29,382 bases of DNA from Chara braunii (Eukaryota; Streptophyta; Charophyceae; Charales; Characeae), in NCBI GenBank assembly GCA_003427395.1, contig BFEA01000026.1:3932494-3961875 (forward strand). The letters are read 5' to 3'. This document shows positions 11,101-23,100 of the stretch, piece after piece. A program made the position numbers and the translations under genes. A model generated the notes under the pieces. The model did no database searches. It saw only the letters and a program-made list of their open reading frames with translations, and was not told the origin of the DNA. Position 1 is the first letter of the stretch. Each line of letters opens with the position of its first letter.

Positions 11101-14100
11101 GTCTCAGCCATGGCATCCAGCAATGCCTGCACCCAATCTAGAGGACAAAGCGATAAATGCTATTGAACACGTCGTGAGTTCAAATCCTGATGCAACCCTG
11201 GCGTAATCAGATGGAAAAAAAGTAAAAACAAGTTTGTATCTTAGCCACTACTACCACTGCTGATGTCGAGCCTTTGGGTCAGTGTTCTTATGACTGGAAC
11301 CGGGCATGTGCATGTCGAGTTGTTGCAGCCTCCATGAAGTATGTTCAATATTTCTCAATAGAGAAGAATAATGCTTGGGCCAGAGCTTACTGCTGAGGCA
11401 AAGCTTTGGAGAACAATGATGTATGTTTTGGGAGTCCATTCCGCCAGAGAGACCTATACTGCTGCTCACACTGTCTGGTGTACACCGTAACTGGCTGAAT
11501 GGCCCAACGGCGAGTCCTTTCCACCAGAGCGACCTAGGCTGTTCTTCTCGTACTGTGTGGTATATGCCGTACCTGACCGAAAGGCGCAAAGCCTAGAGTG
11601 ATACGGAACCAGCGACTGCCAAGGATATTGGCACGCAACTTACTTCTGAGTCTTCTGAGGGTAATGACTCAAGATGATATGGGGTGGCGACTGCCTGGTG
11701 TGGAAGTGGGTTTCGCCTTTGCGAAAAAACGACACAACCACGAGATGAGACGATGAAGGCACAGAGCGATGAAGGCTTGAAGCTCTGGGATCGCTGATGA
11801 TAGTCTCTCTGCCTATGTGCTGGTCCTGGATTGACCGGAGCCCCGATGGGATCGAAGAAAAAGCCGAAAGACATAAATCTGTGAGGGTCCAGACTCCAGA
11901 TTTATTTATATCATTTTATATGTCATTAACTGTGGTCAGTGGTCACATTATTTCTCTTCCTATGCTCTGCTGTTCTGGCGACCGATGTGCAAGCGGCATG
12001 GTGAAAATGGTGTAAAAGCCGTATTCTGAGCAAATCTGAAACGTCACCTAACCTTCACTTTTTTTTGTGGAATTCCGAATTTGTTCTCGTTTTTGGGTTA
12101 AAGGGGTATGGACTACGGAGGTGTTCTTTAGAGTTTTGTCGGAGGGGTGTGCAGGGGGTCGAGATGGGGGGGGTTAAAAGTTTGGAAGAATACAACCTTT
12201 TCTTTTTGCGATATGTATTTCCCTTTTCAGCCCTCGAGGATCAGTGCAGTGATAGACCCGTAGTTGACTTTCTTTCTGTGGACGTCAGCCTGTGGTACAG
12301 AGGACATGCATGCTAATACGCAGAGAGAGTGTTTGCTGATTCTCCCGTCCTTGTCGCCCTTGCAATGCATTTGCTGTTTTCAGATCATGGATGGACTTGG
12401 TCGATGAATGGACGAAGAGCGCTGGTGCGGTAACCGCAGCAGCAGGTCAGTTGAGACTTGTGAGAGTACGCAGTCTTTTTTCCAGGGAACCAAGGGGAGT
12501 GAGGGAGGTGTGCGCTTTAGCTCGCCTCAAAGAAGGTTGTTTGTACCATGCGATACAGTCAGCCCGTGAACGACTGCATGCTTTGTTAAAGTCTAGGGTC
12601 AGGCCCCACAATGGTGCTAGGTTCATGCTGGGAAAATGTGAAGCCAACCATGATTACAACCATGTTGATGCATTGAACATAGCAGCCATGGGACCTGGCA
12701 CTCTGATAGAACGAAGTGTTGGGCCGAGAATCCGTGAAGTATCATGGTGCCGTTTGGTGTGCGAAACCGAAACCTTTTCTGGTTCGACTGTTTTTCGATG
12801 TTTCATCTTTTATATCCCCCGATCTATGTGCAGGCAACTGAGGCAAGGATACAAGCCATGCAGAATGCTTGCATGTGTAGTATAGCGATGAACCAAGAAC
12901 ACAATTGTGAAACATGTGGAAAAGCAGGGGGGGAACTAAAGCATGGAAGGCGAAACAAAGGAATAGCGATGAACCAAGAGCCCATTTGTGAAACATATGT
13001 GGAAAAACAGTGGAAATAAAGCCATGGAACAGGGTTGCATACCCGTCGACCACCGACCGTTTGCAGACTAACAGCAGGGACGACCGGTCGGTGGTCTGCC
13101 GACCAGTCTGTAGAGGCCCATCTGCTGATTTTTTTTTCAAATCCGAGCTCGGGGGCTGTACTGCGTTTGCTGAGTACAGCCCAAATACGCTGAGAAACTT
13201 TTGGGCATGGGAGGGGTACAGAGGNNNNNNNNNNNNNNNNNNNNNNNNNNNNNNNNNNNNNNNNNNNNNNNNNNNNNNNNNNNNNNNNNNNNNNNNNNNN
13301 NNNNNNNNNNNNNNNNNNNNNNNNNNNNNNNNNNNNNNNNNNNNNNNNNNNNNNNNNNNNNNNNNNNNNNNNNNNNNNNNNNNNNNNNNNNNNNNNNNNN
13401 NNNNNNNNNNNNNNNNNNNNNNNNNNNNNNNNNNNNNNNNNNNNNNNNNNNNNNNNNNNNNNNNNNNNNNNNNNCCCCCCCCCCAAAAAAAAAAAAAAAA
13501 GGTCTTGTTTTGATTTTTTTGCGGGATGCCGGCAGACCGCCGACCGGTAGGTGCCGACGGGTGGAACGGTCGGCTGGACGGCCGCCGACCAATGCAGGGG
13601 TGCGGACCGTCAATGTGACTACTCGGGCATGGAAGGCAAAACAACAGAAAGGCACAGTGAAGCTGTTGTTCTTCTGTTCAGCTAAATGTACAAGGTCTCT
13701 GCCTCAATGAGACTCCTACCGTAGTTGCTGTGCATACCTTCTCTGTGTAGTTCCTTGCATCATCCAGCGTAATGCTGCACCTCTCCTTCCGGATTGCCCA
13801 TAAATGTCACCCTCTGCTGCAAGCCATGCCAGATACATTCCGGTTTACTGAGATTATCAGGGATGTTAGTCTATGGAAGGAGTCGGATGGTGTGTTCTGG
13901 AAAGGGGCATGATAATAAGTGACTCCATAAGTCGGATGCTCTGTAGTCGATTATTATGTGGCTTCTTTACTTTCTATAAGGCATTGTTGTCATTGTATCA
14001 TATCTTCCTGTTCTTGATCAGGGCATACTAAACATAGGACGGAACTGTTATTGTCCTTCTTCCTTCTTCAAATGTGAAGCCAGCGATTAACTGGAAAAAG

Positions 14101-17100
14101 CTGCATAATCCGAAGTTTCGTGACCTTGGGTGGTCTGAGTGTCAGCCTTATTCCATATAAGTCTTGTCCATCTTCTATTGATTTGTCAGCATGGGGTCTT
14201 TGTCTTTTAATGCCGTCTTGTACCCTAACCTAACCATGTATTCGGTGATTGGGTTAGGGCTTTGGTGGTTCTTACTTCCTGCTGGAGGTCTCCAAGCCCA
14301 TTCCATTGGGTCAAATTGCAGACCTTGTATTGTGGCTTTAATTTGGAATATTACTTTTGAGTCTTGACCATGCTCCCAGTAACCGGATCTCGTAAAGGAG
14401 GAAGGCCTCCAGTATTCCGGTCTTGAAATATGTTTCGTGTGCAGAAGTGGGGTGAAAAGCAGCAACCAGGGGAGTATGTCTCATGCCCCGATATCTTTGG
14501 ATGCTGAAGTGTTTGATTGCTAGTGTTGGGAGGGAGAGAATGGTGTTTGGAATGCTTCTGTTTGTGAAGAGATTCCCTTTTCAAGAGGGCTCCAAGCTGA
14601 TGGTTCTGTTGGCGCGGAAATGGTTCTCGGTGTTTTGCGTTGCATGCAGGTAGAGAGGGTTCGGAGGATGGATGTTCCGACTCTGGAGATGTTGGGCACG
14701 GTCTTCCTTCCCCACCCATGGATGAGGCGGCGTTGCTCTCCGTGCGCCCGGAAGCTTTTAGGGTCTCAGAGGTCCGTCTGCTCATTCATTCACGCGAATC
14801 CCTCGGCTTCTCTATCTCTATTGGGTTTCTGCAAATCCTGTCATTTTGGTTGCCGATGTATCCCTTTGTTCGTTTGGTCCATCTGATGAGGAACTGTGGT
14901 ACTCGTTTTCTCACTCCTCGTCTCAGCATTATGGTGTCGGTGTATGATGTTATCACGAAGAATGCAAACCTCTTCTGGTCTGGTTATCGTGACTGAGCTG
15001 CGTGGGGTGGCTGGAAAACAAGTGCAGCTACGGCGGTGGCAGCTCATTTTTGCTGATGCAAGCCCTCCACTGTGTTGTATTTTATTTTATATTCACACAG
15101 AGGACATGAGTGCACATGAGACGACGACTCCCAAGGGGAATTGTAATGTGAAATGTGACTGCCTGGGCAGCTTGTCTCGTGTCCCAACTTTTGTGGTTTG
15201 AGTGTTCACAAGTAGCTGTGCAGCAAGACAGCGACTTGCTTTGGACCAACTGACCTAGCTCAGTCGCTACAACCCTGAAGTGTTGAAATACAGACCGGAC
15301 CTCGAACTCCAGTGCAGGCAGATGAAAAGACAGCAAACTGGCTGGGCTATTGAGAGTAAACAGCTGTCAGGCTAAGTATCAGTTGATCGTCTTGTGGTCC
15401 ACCCCCCTCCTGGTGTGATACCTTCTCAGTACCCTGTCCTCACCGTGAAAAATTCTAAAAGTGAGGTACAAGAGATAAAAAGATTCTGAAGGCGAGATCA
15501 AGTGAATTAAAGGTGGTGGAGAGGAAGAGTAGGGACGCGAGTGGTGTGACCCTTGGAGTGTAACAAGAAAGCATGAACCCTTACGCCTGGAAATTCCATG
15601 GAGAGAGTGTGGTGGTGTTGGCTGACCGGCACTGACTGGCTTTATTGCTGGAGCAAATGGGACAGTGCCCATGCGCATGATGAGTAGAGGAAGAAGGTCA
15701 TGGACAAGCGGGGAAGCTGCAGTTGTGCTGAACTCACAAGGGACTATCACTCGCCCGTTGCTTGTCCTTGTGTATCTTGAAATGCAACCTACGACGAGCG
15801 GGCTTATCACTCTTATCTCTACTCCTCTATCTGTCTGCGTCTGATTTGCATCTCGTATGGTATGGCCATCCCAAAAGAAGAGCCCCACAGTGATGGCAGA
15901 CCTCAAAGACATCCAGCGATGAGCAATCTTAGACTTGCGGGCATGAATGCATCTGAGGAAGTCCACAATGACCTTCCAATGAGCTCTTGTTTTTCTCATG
16001 GTTGCCGACAATTTTCTTCCAAGAGGTATGTGCGTCTTTCTCCTTTTTTCTCTTATCTCTGCGAACACAACTTTCGAATTGTAAACCTCCATTGCACTTG
16101 GATGACAAACGCTATTGCGCCTTGATTTGTTCATCTACCAGCGAAGAGCATAAACCTGGTGCAATTCCACTATGCTAGGGGCTACCCCACTTTTTTACGA
16201 CCCTACTTTCAAAAAAACAAATGAGGAAACACAGAAAAGACATGACCCGATGATCTAATAAGTGGGTGAAGCCCTTTGGCATACACTGGTAAATGAAGTT
16301 GGCGCGGCCTCGAACTGGGACTTTTACTCGTAGGCTGAATCTAGTGGGCTAGAGACATCGCCCGAGCGGCGAGTGTATTTAAAGAGAAGGGTATCTTCTC
16401 TTGGTGCCCCTTCCATTTCCGAAAGGATTGGAGGAAGTGGGAAAACATGTATATGTGATTTATTGTGACGCGGCCAGACCTTTGTGGGACCGTATGTTTC
16501 TGAAGGCTTGGAGTCATTTCTTATGTAGAATCTGGGATATGGATGAGTATGTGTAAGGGCCTTCAAACTTCAAAGTCACTTCTCTATGGCAAGGTGGAGA
16601 AGCTTGAGATGATGATGTTTGTTTCCATAGGGTTCACGTTGTCGATTCCTCTTCGATGAATGTGCACAGGTGTGCAGAACTGTGTGCCATTCAGCTGAGG
16701 AGAAGATACTTGCGCCTGGCTTTCCTTGTCTACTGCAATCCCTTGTTGTCGCTTTAGACATGAGCAGGGAGTCTGGGGAAGTTGTAGTTGAGCGAGCTGC
16801 TTGTGTTTCTGAGAGGTGTGGATTGGTGACTGTGCAATGATCATCTGCTTCTGCCTCCTTGGAAGCTAATATATCTCGTGCCACACCGTGTCGTGTCTCT
16901 TTTGCGATGGCGATTCCCTTTGCGCTTGGCGGTGCAGCTTCTCATGGAGTTTGTTGATGACACAGCCTGTGAGTATTTGATTCGTGCAGTTAGTTCTGTT
17001 TCCCAAATCTCACCCAAATCCATCTGAGTGGATGTGTGTCGACTCACTGTCGAGTTCTTTTTTCCAATCTCTCTTCCAGATCATGGGATCGAGGCCTCAC

Positions 17101-20100
17101 ATACTCTTGCATCGGCTTACACATCTGAGCATGTCAGACAGCTGCTTATTAACAATTGCTTTTCATGTAGGGGCAACATGCCGTGAGATGTGGGGAGTTG
17201 GGCATCACATCGTGTTTGCCAAATTATACAACATGCTCAAACAGTTATGTGGGACTTCCGGCGAGGGGGGGGGGGGGGGGAAGAGCGGAGGGGAGTAGGG
17301 TTCCTACTTTGTGGCACCATTTAGAGGCCAGTGAAAGTGCAGTTGGAGAAATTCATCTTCTATAGCCTTTACCTGTTTGCATGTCGAATCAGTGAGTTTG
17401 CAGAAGAAGTTTCGGTGGCAAGTTGCTCAAGCTGCGCTGTGTGTGATGTCGTGGAATTATGTATGGTGGATCGGCCATGTCACTAAAGGAGGGGACTAAA
17501 CTGTCTGCAGCTCACATGATCAAGTGTTTGAGCTGTGACCCTTTATGTAGGACAAGTGGACCGTGGCGCACAGCAACACTCGCTGATGTTTTTTTTTTTT
17601 TTTTTTTTTTTCGTTTTCTTTTCCCAATTTGGACCATATCTTGATTCGTGCGTGTCATCGACAGATTGCAAGAACGGTACTGAATCGTCATTTCCTGCAA
17701 TGAATTTGCTTTTCTTGCTTTCCAAAGATCGACAAAAATGACAAATTCCGTGATGTGGTCCCCAATTGCATGAATGGAGTTTCTGCTATGAATTTGCCTT
17801 GTTTTTTTTTCTTTTTTTTCTTTTCAGAAAGTGGCAAATTCCGAGTGCCGTGATCCGTCCTTTTTTTTTGTTCATTTTTCCCTCCCTCGGCCATCTTGAT
17901 CGAGACCAAATGCTTCTCCTTCACCTTCGAATCTCGATGGCATCTGTCAACATGTCTTCTTTCGTCCTCCTCCTTCCTGCTGGGCCTTCCCGCCCAATTC
18001 CCGCCATCTCTCTCTCTCTCTCTCATCGTTCTCTCTCTTTCGCTCTGACTGGTTTGTGATGACATGGGTCTACCTTGTTCTCCTGTGGGATAATAAGCAT
18101 GCAGTTGGTAGGCTTGACTGGTTTGTGATGACATGGGTCTACCTTGTTCTCCTGTGGGATAATAAGCATGCAGTTGGTAGGCTTGCCATGTGAGCTTGAA
18201 CCTGAACCCCAAGTCTCAAAGCTAATCGTAACCCCTAAACCCTAATTGTAAACCCTAAATCATAAGCCGTGAACCCTAAGCTATAAACCCAAGTCCTAAA
18301 CTTGATCCCTGAGTATTTTTTTTAGCTCTGAAGTTCTACACCAATGCCACAGCTCTTTGTTATTCTATACAGCAAACACATAGCTCAGCTAAGCCCTAAG
18401 CCGTAAATCTTAAGCACTGAAGTGATTAAACCCTAATCTCTAACCCTAATCTATAGATCTGAATCACTGAATGGTAAATCCTCATCCTGAACCCCTTGCG
18501 CTTAAGCCTCGACTGCTTAGCCTGAATCTTGAACTCCCTGAGCCCTGAATCCTGACCCTTAAAATCGGGACCTCTGGACCCTCTGCCATTACGCTCCGGC
18601 ATCTCTGCCATAACTGCTAAGCCCTGTAGGGCCTATACCCTTTAGTCCTTAGCCAGAAGGCCTATGCCCTTTAGCCCTTAGCCAGAAGCCCTAAACCGTC
18701 AATTGTAAGTGTTAAACCCTAAACCCTGAACCCTAATATGGAAGCTTAATCCCCAAAGCCCAGGCTGTAAACCCTAGTTACTAACCTGATTAAGACAGAA
18801 GCCTTAACTCTCAAAGCACTGACAGCCAGTGTTGTTTGGCCGCAACGACATGACTTCCCATGACTGGCCACCACTGCCTGGAGCTGAGTGTCTGCTGAGT
18901 TAGCCTGGTGTGAGTGCATGATGTTGTTAGTACCAAGTGTCTTTCGTTTACTTCATCCTTTGTGCGCAAGTCTTCTCATTTGAGTCTGTCATGTAATCTT
19001 TTATGCCCGGTTGTTTGGTTCAGTGCTCGACTCTGGAGATCTAGTTGTTCGAGAGAGCAACACGCATTCAATGCATGCCTGTCATGGTCGAGAGGATGGT
19101 TCTGGGACACATGGTTCTCCAGCCAAGCTGAGTAACTATGCACCGGATAGACAGAGGGATGACAGAGTGACGGATGACAGAGGGAAGGACGACAGAGGGA
19201 GGGACGACAGAGGGAGGGACGACAGAGGGAAGGATGACAGAGGGAAGGATGACAGAGGGAAGGATGACAGAGGGAGGGATTCAGGGCATGGAGTGGCCGA
19301 TTACGAGGGAGGGAAAGGATCAACTGGAACTGCTCGGCGGTTGCCTCCGAGGCCAGGGGAAAGAGCTTCACATGGAGAGAAATCTGCCAAGGGGGAGAGA
19401 AGTAAAGAGGACAGAAGCAAAGAGGAAAGAAGCAAGGAGGAAAGAAATAGGGATGAAAGAGTTAAAGAGGATCGCAATTCAGGTGGCAGCGGTTCTGAAC
19501 ACAGTGGCAAGCAAAGTACTGGTGGAAGTGCTGTTGTTGTGTGTAACCGCGCTGGCACAAAGCCCAGTCCTAGCAACAAAGTGACCCGGATTGTAAAGGA
19601 TGCGAAGGAAGCTTCTAAGGATGGAAACAAGGGGAAAACTCTGTTTGACAGGGAAACAAACACAGCAAGTGAGATGTCATCCAGAAATGGTGGTTCAGGC
19701 AGGAGTGGTGGCCTCTCTAAAGATGTACATCGTGGAGCCATCACACAGTCTGTTGGGAAGGTGTGTGAACACAGGCATCTGCCCACCGAATGTATGCCAA
19801 ACACCACCCACACCCTCACCCGCCTACCTGCATGTGCTTGGACAAATACACACACGCACACACAGCCCCATCTACAACCAACACATCTACACACACACAC
19901 ACAAAGACACACACACGCACACACACTACATGCCTCTATTATTCTCTGTGTTGCTTGCTATAGAGGTGAAACTGTTTCATTGTTGGATTGCCTCAACTCA
20001 AGGGCTTTCATTGTCTGCATTAGGATTGAAAATGCTTTGGTTTTGGATCTGCTCATCTGGGTGGAATAGGGGTTGTTGTGATGAGAATTCAAAACACACA

Positions 20101-23100
20101 TCTATGAGATTCCTCTTTCCCTTGCTCCGCTCCTCCCTCTCGTCCCTCTCCTCCCTCTCCTCCCTCTCTTCCCCCCCCCTCCTGCTCCCCCTCCCCTTCC
20201 CGCTTCCCTTCTCTTATGCAGAACTATTGAATGCGTATGAATGAGCATTGATAAGAGAAAAGACAAAATGTACGGTGCTGGTGTGCAGAAAAGCGAACGG
20301 GTGCGTATGCATTCGACAGTAAACACACATTCATGGTGGACCTTGCACCTCTCAGCATACAACAACGAGACGGCCGTGTCGTCAAAACATTGCAATTAAT
20401 ATGCCAATCATCAAAACATTATAATGGCATTGCAACGGGGAGGTTCCGGGTTCAATTCTGTCGGCCCTCAACCTCCTCTGCGCAAGGTTGGCACCCCATG
20501 TACTTGTTCCCCAGCCTAGTACAATGTATACTGTAGCTCAGTGGGTGTGAGCTAGGTGCTGTATGGAAGAGGTTCTGGGTGCAATTCTGATTGGGCCTGT
20601 ACACATCATATGGGATGGAGATAGCTGGGATGCAGGCAGGGATCTAATGGAGAGATTGATCACATACTTTTTTACCTTAGGGCTGTCCTTTGGGGGGGCA
20701 GTGGCGCAGGTGGGAGTGTGTGTGGGGGGGGTTCCCATCAGCAGGAACTTTCTGGGGCTTTCCTTTGGGGGCCACTGCCGCAGGTGGTACAATGTAGTGG
20801 GTTCCCATCAGCACGAACTTTCTCGGGGGTTGAGATAACTCCCCCTCAGGTGGGACTTGCAGCATGGGATAGGAGGAGGGCCTTCCTGGGGGTTGAGCCA
20901 CTGCTCCCTTTGTGGTGTGTGTGTGTGGTGGGGGGGGGGGGTTTGCGCGGGGGCCTGTAGTTGGAGCTGTCCAGGGGTTAGGCAGGGCGGTTCCCGTACC
21001 AGGCCCTTCCTGGGCGATTGAGCCGTGGTGGTACTGGCTGTTTCTCATTTTTACATATAGACCAGAGTGCCAGTGCTGGATGTGTTTGCAAAAGAGAAAT
21101 ACAGCCTCTAATCCGATCTGCCAGCAGATTGTCAGTAGGATTTGAACTCTGACCTTGATGCCATAATACACAGCCTTCCCCGGTGGTCTCCCTGGATTCT
21201 GTCGAAGGGCGTCGGCAACCACAAAAGAGGATTACAGCCTCCGATCTCGGCCATTTTTTTGTGGATTACGTCACCAAAGTCTGATGCCAAATGAAAAGTT
21301 GGGTTCTTGCTGTGGAGATGCGAGGGTCATCAAGGCAGGTTCAACTGAATAGGTTCAGCAACAGTGGTGGTGGTTTAAACTTTAAACTTTAAAGCCTTGT
21401 GTGATCGTCATAGCTGCTCGCTTATTTGGTAGAGCTAACTGTATGTTGGGAAGGACTAACGAATACGCGGAGTGGATGGAAAGTTGGAAACTGAGGATGA
21501 TGCATATTGGAACTGGATCGGGAACCCGGAACCAAAGCTGGGAATGGACGTGGAACTAAAACTGGGCCCGCACCTGATCCTTGGGACTGAATGGAATTGA
21601 AGCAGGTACTGGAAGTGGGCGTGGTATGGTCCTTGCGTTGTACTGAGGATCTTACCGGGCGCCAGGACTTGTAGTGGAACCTGAAACTAGTTTTGACTCT
21701 GATTTGTTTCTTGCGTGGTCTTATTGAAGGTGTCGGCACCTGAGAGCCCCGAAGAGAAGATGATCTTGACAAAGCGGAAACTTCAGGAGAGATATCAACA
21801 AGCAGATAAAGGCAAGTATATGCCTTTGCGTTCCCAGCAAGAACCTCTTTCCAGGAAGGCCTAACTTACGCATGTGTTTGTTGGGCGGGGAAGGGGGGGA
21901 GGAGTCAGTACCTGTTTTTGTATCTGTTTTTTTTCATGTTCATGTGCTAGCCATGAGAGGGATTGGTGACGGTGTTTATTGAACGTTGCAAATGTGTGCT
22001 GGCTGCACGGGGAGATTCAACACCTGCTTTTGTTTGCCCCCTTCTTTTTCTCTTTCCAGAACTGTAGAATTTTGAATTTTCGGATAGGTTATTGGCCGCT
22101 TGGGCCCTGGGGACCTGCCTGGTGGGTGTCCCAGCTGGGTGGAACCCCCATCCAGGCCCCTGGGTTACCTGAGCACCGTACGCTTGGGGGGGGGGGGGGT
22201 GTATTGGGACAAGGCGAGGCATCTGACGCCCTCGCGGTCTTGCTGCAACTACCAGGCTTTTGACATTTGGCTAGCGTCCCTCTTGATGGGGCAAGATCAT
22301 GGTGGAGATTTTCTCCACGAGGCACAAGTAACTGTGGCAATTTTGCTAGGCTGTTGGAATTTGAATGGCCCAGCCAAACTGCTACAGCGACTTTGATCGT
22401 GTGTGCCGTCCAACCATCATCACCCTCATCGTGCAACGATATTCATTGCACAGCCTTTTCCCTCCTCCCTTTCACCATATTTGTCCCTCTCGTGCACCTA
22501 TTCCCTCCTCCCTTTCTCCATCTTCGTCACTCCTCCTTCCCGCCATCTTCCTCGTCCTCGCTTTATATCTCTCCCACCTTCCATCTACCTCCCTCCTCTA
22601 AACGTGTCATCTACTTCCTTTTCCCTCTTTGCATGGGCTTTCTCCCTTTCGTCTGCCATCTTCCTCCCTCCTCCTTTGCTACCTCCCTCCTCCTGCCCCC
22701 AATCTACCTCCCTCCTCTCACGTGTCATCTCCGTCCTTTCACCATCTTCCTTTCTCCTCCTTCTGGCCATCCCCCTCTTCCCTATTTTCATCTCCTCCTC
22801 CCTGCCACCATTTGCCTCCTGCTGCCCCCAGTCTACCTGCCTTCTCGCGTGGACATACCATCTACCTCCCTCCATCTCATCAGCATTCTCCCTATCTTCC
22901 TCCCTCCTTCCTGCCATCTCTCGCCTGCCTGCTGCCATCTTCTTCCCTCCTCTCATATGGCTTCTTTCTCCTTTCTTCCACCATCTACCTCCCTCCTTTC
23001 TTCCACCATCTACCTCCCTCCTCTCTTCCACCATCTACCTCCCTCCTCTCACGCGCGATCTCCCTCCCCCTTCCCACTACGTACCATCCTTTCTCTTGTC

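Larger units (their letters stand above)
9307..12383 (+). other. intron within the LW domain, Arg codon split
   Basis: GT-AG intron of 3077 bases (GTGTGT donor, TTTTCAG acceptor) that interrupts an Arg codon after two bases. It holds a short (ATG)n run at about 9331-9349, T-rich stretches at 9986-10007 and 10156-10190, a 250-300-bp duplication, a 123-bp duplication and an 80-bp duplication. No coding sequence recognised. Confidence 0.85.
12446..14649 (+). other. intron with assembly gap
   Basis: GT-AG intron of 2204 bases as assembled (GTCAGT donor, TGCATGCAG acceptor); real length is unknown because of the gap at 13225-13474. It contains an 81-bp duplication and an inverted repeat around the gap. 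A minus-strand frame of about 300 codons here is mostly N. Confidence 0.85.
14772..16937 (+). other. intron before the micro-exon
   Basis: About 2.17 kb with a GTCCGT donor (or GTCTCA at 14763) and GTGCAG acceptor. It contains two tRNA-like fragments and a 251-codon minus-strand open frame at 15379-16134. That frame shows no motif I can name and its composition is ordinary, so I do not call it a gene. Confidence 0.7.
16969..19023 (+). other. intron between micro-exon and linker exon
   Basis: GT-AG intron of 2055 bases (GTGAGT donor, TTTGGTTCAG acceptor). It carries a 16-base G run near 17264, a 23-base T run at 17589-17611, more T-rich stretches at about 17800-17825, an exact 69-bp duplication and a telomere-like block. 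No coding sequence recognised. Confidence 0.72.
19761..21729 (+). other. intron before the KRKLQERYQQ exon
   Basis: GT-AG intron of 1969 bases (GTGTGT donor, TTGAAG acceptor). It contains CA-rich sequence (about 19800-19926), a pyrimidine tract (20116-20217), tRNA-like fragments and a 75-bp duplication. No coding sequence recognised. Confidence 0.82.

Noticed and set aside
12742-13710. Frames of 169-300 codons on both strands around the gap
   Set aside because: They are open only because they run through 250 N.
15379-16134. 251-codon minus-strand open frame
   Set aside because: No family motif, transmembrane pattern or splice-consistent partners recognised. It lies in an intron of the + strand gene. 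Length alone is not enough, but it is the best remaining candidate for a search.
16938-16968. FVDDT as a reverse-transcriptase YADD-type motif
   Set aside because: The surrounding open frame has none of the other reverse-transcriptase blocks. Splice signals and phase fit a MED26 micro-exon better.
18426-18611. Frames in the CCCTAAA-like block
   Set aside because: Simple-repeat translation with no independent support.
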